Source of the DNA: Engraulis encrasicolus
Taxonomy: Eukaryota > Chordata > Actinopteri > Clupeiformes > Engraulidae
Assembly: GCF_034702125.1 (NCBI RefSeq)
Contig: NC_085876.1
Span: 9,474,116 to 9,538,115, forward strand
Direction of reading: 5' to 3'
Length of the DNA: 64,000 nucleotides
In this document: positions 58,045-64,000 of the stretch, piece after piece
How positions within the stretch are numbered: the stretch's first letter is position 1
Layout of the letters: each line of letters opens with the position of its first letter
Notes under the pieces: generated by a model
What the model saw: only the letters and a program-made list of their open reading frames with translations
Told to the model about the DNA's origin: nothing
Databases searched by the model: none
Program-made: the position numbers and the translations under genes

Positions 58045-59585
58045 CTCAGCTGCAGACAGGCTGCCTCGGATAAAACCATCTGCTCTTGCTACATAAATAT
58101 ATGGAGACGTCTGCAGCAAAAGCTAGACAAGCTGCCAGACAAGCAGTGACCATTTGTAACCGTCAAGGAAAAAGCCTGCACTGAATGCGTTATTTATTTA
58201 TCTGTTTACTTATTCACTTGCTCACTTACTGGCGTGCGTTGCTCACAGTCACAGAGACAATTACAGTTGTGGTCTGTCTCATTATCTTCTAAATAATTAA
58301 GTAATAAACACAAATAAATGCATTTGCGTTGATGTTTGTATTTCGTTAAAGGGCCATTATATTTCATTTCATTTCGTTCATTATGGGACGTTGAGGAGGA
58401 CATTGGCACAAGCCAAAAATCATAATTTTGTCTTTATAGCAGTATATAAAACATAGAAGTACGGGCTATGGTAGGCTGTAAGTGCTGTTATTAGCCAGGG
58501 AAATCTGCATCCAGGAATTAATTTCTATTGTGTTTCAAAGCGTATAAGACATGAAAGACTATGATCCTTTACATGTAATAAGGTGAAATTATGAAACAGA
58601 TTGTTTATACAAGTGACTTGGCAACATCGGCATTAACAACAGAATATGCATTAACATTTGCAATCAACATCAGCATTGTAATAATGACAAATGTGTCAAT
58701 TTAAACATCCAATTAACATCTCATTAAAGGGTAATAGCAAGAGCAATAACTGCACAATTGCAATCATAAACCATGTTGGCTGAAATAAATAAATCCTTAA
58801 CATTAAGTAATTCGATGTGGATTTAAAAGGTGAGTTTTTATTTGCTTCTAAAATGTTTGCTATAATAACGGTTGTGTGTTAGTGTGATGTGTTAAATTCC
58901 AGAAAATCTATACAAAATCTCTAATAACTCTACTTTAAATGCATCGGCGGTAGGCTGCTCTAAGCGCATTTACTTGTTTGTCTTCTGAAGGCCTAGCTGA
59001 ATAAATAATTTATTTGTGCTACTCTTTTCTTCTTTTCTTTGTCAATACCTCAGCTAAACCAGGCTTTTACTGTAATGTTTAAACGATGGAATGAGTTTAA
59101 ATGATGGAATCCCTGTGTGATGCTGGGCTGCATCTGGTTCAGGAGCCCTACTGGTAGTCTAAGGGCCTTGAGCGTGTCACAGTCAGCCTGGATGGGACAT
59201 TGTAATAAGGAAAAGGCCGCCGCGTTGCCTAATTGACCTTTATTGGCCTTCTGGTTCATTTGAGGGTGTGAATTAAATTAAGGGACGGTGATCCTGCCCC
59301 GTGCAAGTAATATTATAAAGGCCACCAGAAGAAGATGAAGAGGAGGAGAAGGAGAAGGAGGACGTGGAGGAGGGGGAGGAGGAGGCCTATTTCACAGAGT
59401 GAAAAAAAGGCCCTGGTCGGGCCCCCTCGTTTTTACGGCCTCTGATTTAGTGTCCGTCTTTTATTAACTGTCTTTCATTCGCCACATTGACATGCAAGCA
59501 AAGCGGGCTGTAATCCAGCCGAGTGGCTCCGGGAGCCTCCGGGTTTATGAGGCCGCGCAGTCATTAGGAAGGGAGGGGCACAGTG
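58045..59585. other. No gene; possible conserved non-coding stretches
   Basis: AT-rich, complex, repeat-poor. 58600-58790, 59130-59300 and 59430-59580 contain long non-repetitive blocks with ATTA and TAAT cores, as often seen in conserved enhancers. This is inference from composition only. 59330-59385 is a GGA/GAA purine run. Confidence 0.3.
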
Positions 59586-59589
59586 GCAG

Positions 59590-60150
59590 AGCAGGGGCAG
59601 GATATATCACCACCACTTACGGTAACGCACAAAAAGGATATCTACGGAGATATGCAGATTTGCATGCAAATACACATGACACATATGCATACTGTGGGCT
59701 ATGGGCCCTGTGATCCCACCACAACACAAAAGGCACCGTATGCAGATAGAGTATACTGTAGATGTATATCATACAAATACACATTGCAGTAAAGGAAATA
59801 TCAACGATTACAAGATATGCAGAAAAGTGCACTGGATGTTAATATATGCAATGGGCTATCCATATCAAAGAAAGAGGGAGTGAAGGCAGAAACATCATAA
59901 CCACAGCACCACAATATATATAGATACATCATGCATATCAATATCCATATACAGTGTATAAATGTGAAGGAGGAAATATCATAGACACAAGACCACAAGA
60001 TATTTAGATGCTAGGGAGTAAATCCATGCAAATACATTACAGTCATGGAAGAAAGGCAATCGCCAGAAGACATTTAGATACTGTATGTTGATGTGCATGC
60101 ATGAAAAATGAAAATATCATAGATGAAAATCTGCCCTATCTATATTGGAC
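59590..60150 (+). repeat. Degenerate tandem repeat, about 80-115 bp units
   Basis: Related blocks recur about five times: GGAAATATCA or GGATATATCACC, then ACCACAAGATAT-like and TTAGATAC-like words, then ATGCAAATACA. Units are strongly diverged. Confidence 0.5.
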
Positions 60151-60166
60151 GGTGGGTGAATATATA

Positions 60167-61749
<1,583 letters not shown>

Positions 61750-61849
61750 NNNNNNNNNNNNNNNNNNNNNNNNNNNNNNNNNNNNNNNNNNNNNNNNNNN
61801 NNNNNNNNNNNNNNNNNNNNNNNNNNNNNNNNNNNNNNNNNNNNNNNNN
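61750..61849. other. Assembly gap of 100 N
   Basis: Exactly 100 N, a conventional size for a gap of unknown length. It cuts the right end of the Tc1 element. Confidence 1.
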
Positions 61850-62580
61850 AACTCAATTTTCTGTGAGCCTCCAAAAAACAGCCAAAATGCTGAAAAATCT
61901 CTGGCACTCTGGGTTACTCTTTTATGAAAATGGATGGCAGCCAATGAGTTAAAGCACAGTAAACATCGCTATTGGGAGGTAAGTAAGTAGGTACATTTTA
62001 TATAGTTTTATATAGTTTTTATAAGGCACCTACACCTAGGCAAAATTACAACAGTACAATATATGCCTATTGGAAAACAACAGGATCTCTCCGAGCCAAG
62101 ATACACCGCACAGATAAGCCTCTGCTCAATTGGAATTTGCTCAGCGCAACCTCTTTGTAAAAAAAAGATACTATTGGATTGTCACTGCCTGCAATAATGA
62201 GTGGGACTTAGACACCTCAGTAAAAACAAACTGATTTTAAGTGATTAGTTAGTGATAACTTACCGTGAAGGTTGTGCATCTAATGAGTACCAGAATGGAA
62301 TGGAAAAGTAAAAGGTGTTTTGCATATGGAAAACTCAAAACTGTTTTACATACTCCTCCTTCTTTCTGTATTACCTCTGCCAACGAGACACCTGTTTGAA
62401 CAACTTTACATATGGCCCAGGGGCTAAACATGACAATCTGCACCCTCTCCACTGTGCAGGCACACACACACGCCCATCTCATCATGATGATGGAAAAATA
62501 CTCACAATCCCATTAATCCAGAGTTAGAAATGCTGATTCCTCCGACCCTGTCTGTATATGATGACCCTTTCAAAAACAAG
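61850..62580. other. No gene recognised
   Basis: Unassigned sequence with short frames only. Confidence 0.4.
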
Positions 62581-62583
62581 ATG

Positions 62584-62876
62584 GGTAACACTTTATTATA
62601 GGGTTACATCTATCAGTAGGCCTACATACAATGTTAATGCATGTATAAGTAAGTTGTACAGTATGTACTAAGCAAAATCAAACATTTGTTAGGTCTTTAC
62701 TAAGGTTATATTGATAATAAATACTTAATTGTGCATGAGCAAGACATTTGTGAATACATGCCTAACAAATGTTTGATTTTGCTTAGCACATGCCTTACAA
62801 GTTACTTATACAGTATACATGCATTAACATTGTATGTATTAGTGCTAATAGATGTAACCCTAAAATAAAGTGTTAC
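62584..62876. mobile_element. GGTAACACTTTA MITE
   Basis: A 293-bp element: left GGTAACACTTTATTATAGGG, right ending AAATAAAGTGTTACC. The arms mirror for more than 100 bp (CATGCATTAACATTGTATGTA; AACAAATGTTTGATTTTGC). Shares its first nine bases with 3810-5169 and 13169-17090. Target duplication not clear. Confidence 0.9.
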
Positions 62877-62879
62877 CTG

Positions 62880-63105
62880 AAGTGCGGTAGTCTGAAGGCA
62901 ATATTCTCTAACAAAGTTTTTTTTTCTTTTTAAACGATTTCCTTGACTATACTTAATTTGCGACTGTATAAGACCCTGTCTGCATGAGGACCCTCTCAAA
63001 AACAAGATGTTCATCTCAACGGGCTATCTTCTATAGAATATGAATAGCAATACTGTGGAGAATTTGCCTGTTCCATTTATTTTTGATGATTTTATCTTCG
63101 CGCGC
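62880..63105. other. No gene recognised
   Basis: CCCTGTCTG and GACCCT(C/T)TCAAAAACAAGATG recur at about 62547-62583 and 62973-63009, a short duplication on either side of the MITE at 62584-62876. Confidence 0.5.
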
Positions 63106-63113
63106 GCACACAC

Positions 63114-63177
<64 letters not shown>
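63106..63177. repeat. CA microsatellite
   Basis: CGCGCGCACACA passing into pure CA. Confidence 0.95.
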
Positions 63178-63805
63178 GATGACAGACTGTGATAAGCATA
63201 TAGACTGGTATTCCAAGGTTTAATGCCAGAGATGACCTAGCCTGTTAGTGCCCTGAACAAATACATGTATGTAATAATACACTTTAATTACTTTTTCTTT
63301 TTTTCTTTGTCTTCACATTAACAAAATGATGCTCAGTTTCTGTCAGTTCAGGAAGAGCAAAGAGATTGTGAATCTGATCCAAAGGCTTTGGAAATGTTGT
63401 AGTCTGTTCATGCCATGATTGCAAAACAAAAGGCAATCACCAAAATTGGCTCAATCAAAATTTGCTAAATAAGGCAGACTAAGTGAAGTTAAGTTGGGAT
63501 TGGTTTTGCATTTTCAGTCACATGAGGTTTTCTGTCAAATGCACAAAGGCAACAGGTGCATGTGTTATGTGTTGGGATAATAGATGACTCACTAGCCTGC
63601 ATCCTGCACATCTGATGAGATTGTGAATAATGTACAGTGGACAAACAGTGAACAATGAAAACCTGTGCTCATTTGATGTTATTGTTAACATAGTAGTGAG
63701 TGCATGTTGAGTGGCTATAAAAAGGGGTGTGCACACAAAACAAAAAAGGTTGTGCACACAAAAAACGCAAAAGTTCAGAGATCCATGCACAGCTTATTTG
63801 CTGAT

Positions 63806-64000
63806 AAACGCAGGGTAATCAATACTTTAAAAGGAGAAAAGTTTATTGCACACTTGTTTGACTTTATGCTCTCCTCTGTGCGTCATCAAGTTTGCTCATT
63901 GCATTGTTGCTATTTGCTCTGAGTAAAAGAGCATTAAGTCAAACAAGTGTGCGGTAAACTTTTTCTCATTTTACAGTATTGAATACTCCTGCATTTACCA
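63806..64000. mobile_element. MITE-like palindrome at window end
   Basis: The left GCAGGGTAATCAATACT and CACACTTGTTTGACTT are mirrored by AAGTCAAACAAGTGTG and AGTATTGAATACTCCTGC. About 190 bp. The centre contains TCAAGTTTGCTCATTGC. It may continue past the window. Confidence 0.7.

Overview
This is eukaryotic DNA and almost certainly a teleost fish genome. Supporting features are long CA/GT, GA, GAGAA and TTTC microsatellites, Tc1-type transposons, many short inverted-repeat (MITE-like) elements, L2-type LINE tails, tRNA-headed SINEs, frequent TAGGCCTA words, and a spliced P-element-type gene with a THAP domain. No intact host gene is visible. The only host-gene signal is three phase-0 collagen-like exons at 36.6, 37.2 and 40.1 kb, two of which carry stop codons.

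Layout. 0-7.3 kb: microsatellites, a GT-rich minisatellite, and a 1.36 kb inverted-repeat element carrying two copies of a smaller element. 7.3-13 kb: a broken Tc1 transposon split by a MITE with a 9-bp target duplication, a SINE, a hAT-like element, and a second tiny MITE of the 9-bp type. 13.2-17.1 kb: a 3.9 kb element with a perfect 8-bp target duplication, holding a fold-back Tc1 relic and three copies of the small element. 18.5-33.2 kb: a nested stack. A 0.55 kb repeat, seen uninterrupted at 39.45-39.99 kb, is here split by a PIF/Harbinger-like MITE, a hAT MITE and a 13 kb satellite-rich element. That satellite in turn contains a complete 7.5 kb P-type transposon (20850-28341) and a TTAA-flanked 1.15 kb palindrome.

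33-43 kb: dispersed repeats, the collagen-like exons, several MITEs and a hAT element inserted in a Tc1 relic. 43-50 kb: a GTCC/GTCT minisatellite, an L2-type LINE end embedded in duplicated GT arrays, and a 2.7 kb long-inverted-repeat element with mirrored CCAAGATGGC motifs. 50-60 kb: mostly unassigned sequence with a few tandem repeats and some AT-rich stretches that look like conserved non-coding DNA. 60.2-61.7 kb: a Tc1 transposon with a nearly complete transposase (two stop codons) running into a 100-N assembly gap. The last 2 kb hold two more MITEs.

The most interesting object is the P-type transposon. It has matching terminal and subterminal inverted repeats, a clean target duplication, and a THAP-domain transposase whose exon phases all join. 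Its reading frame is broken only by one extra A in a six-A run. An 85-bp intron plus 66-bp exon unit inside it is tandemly repeated four times.
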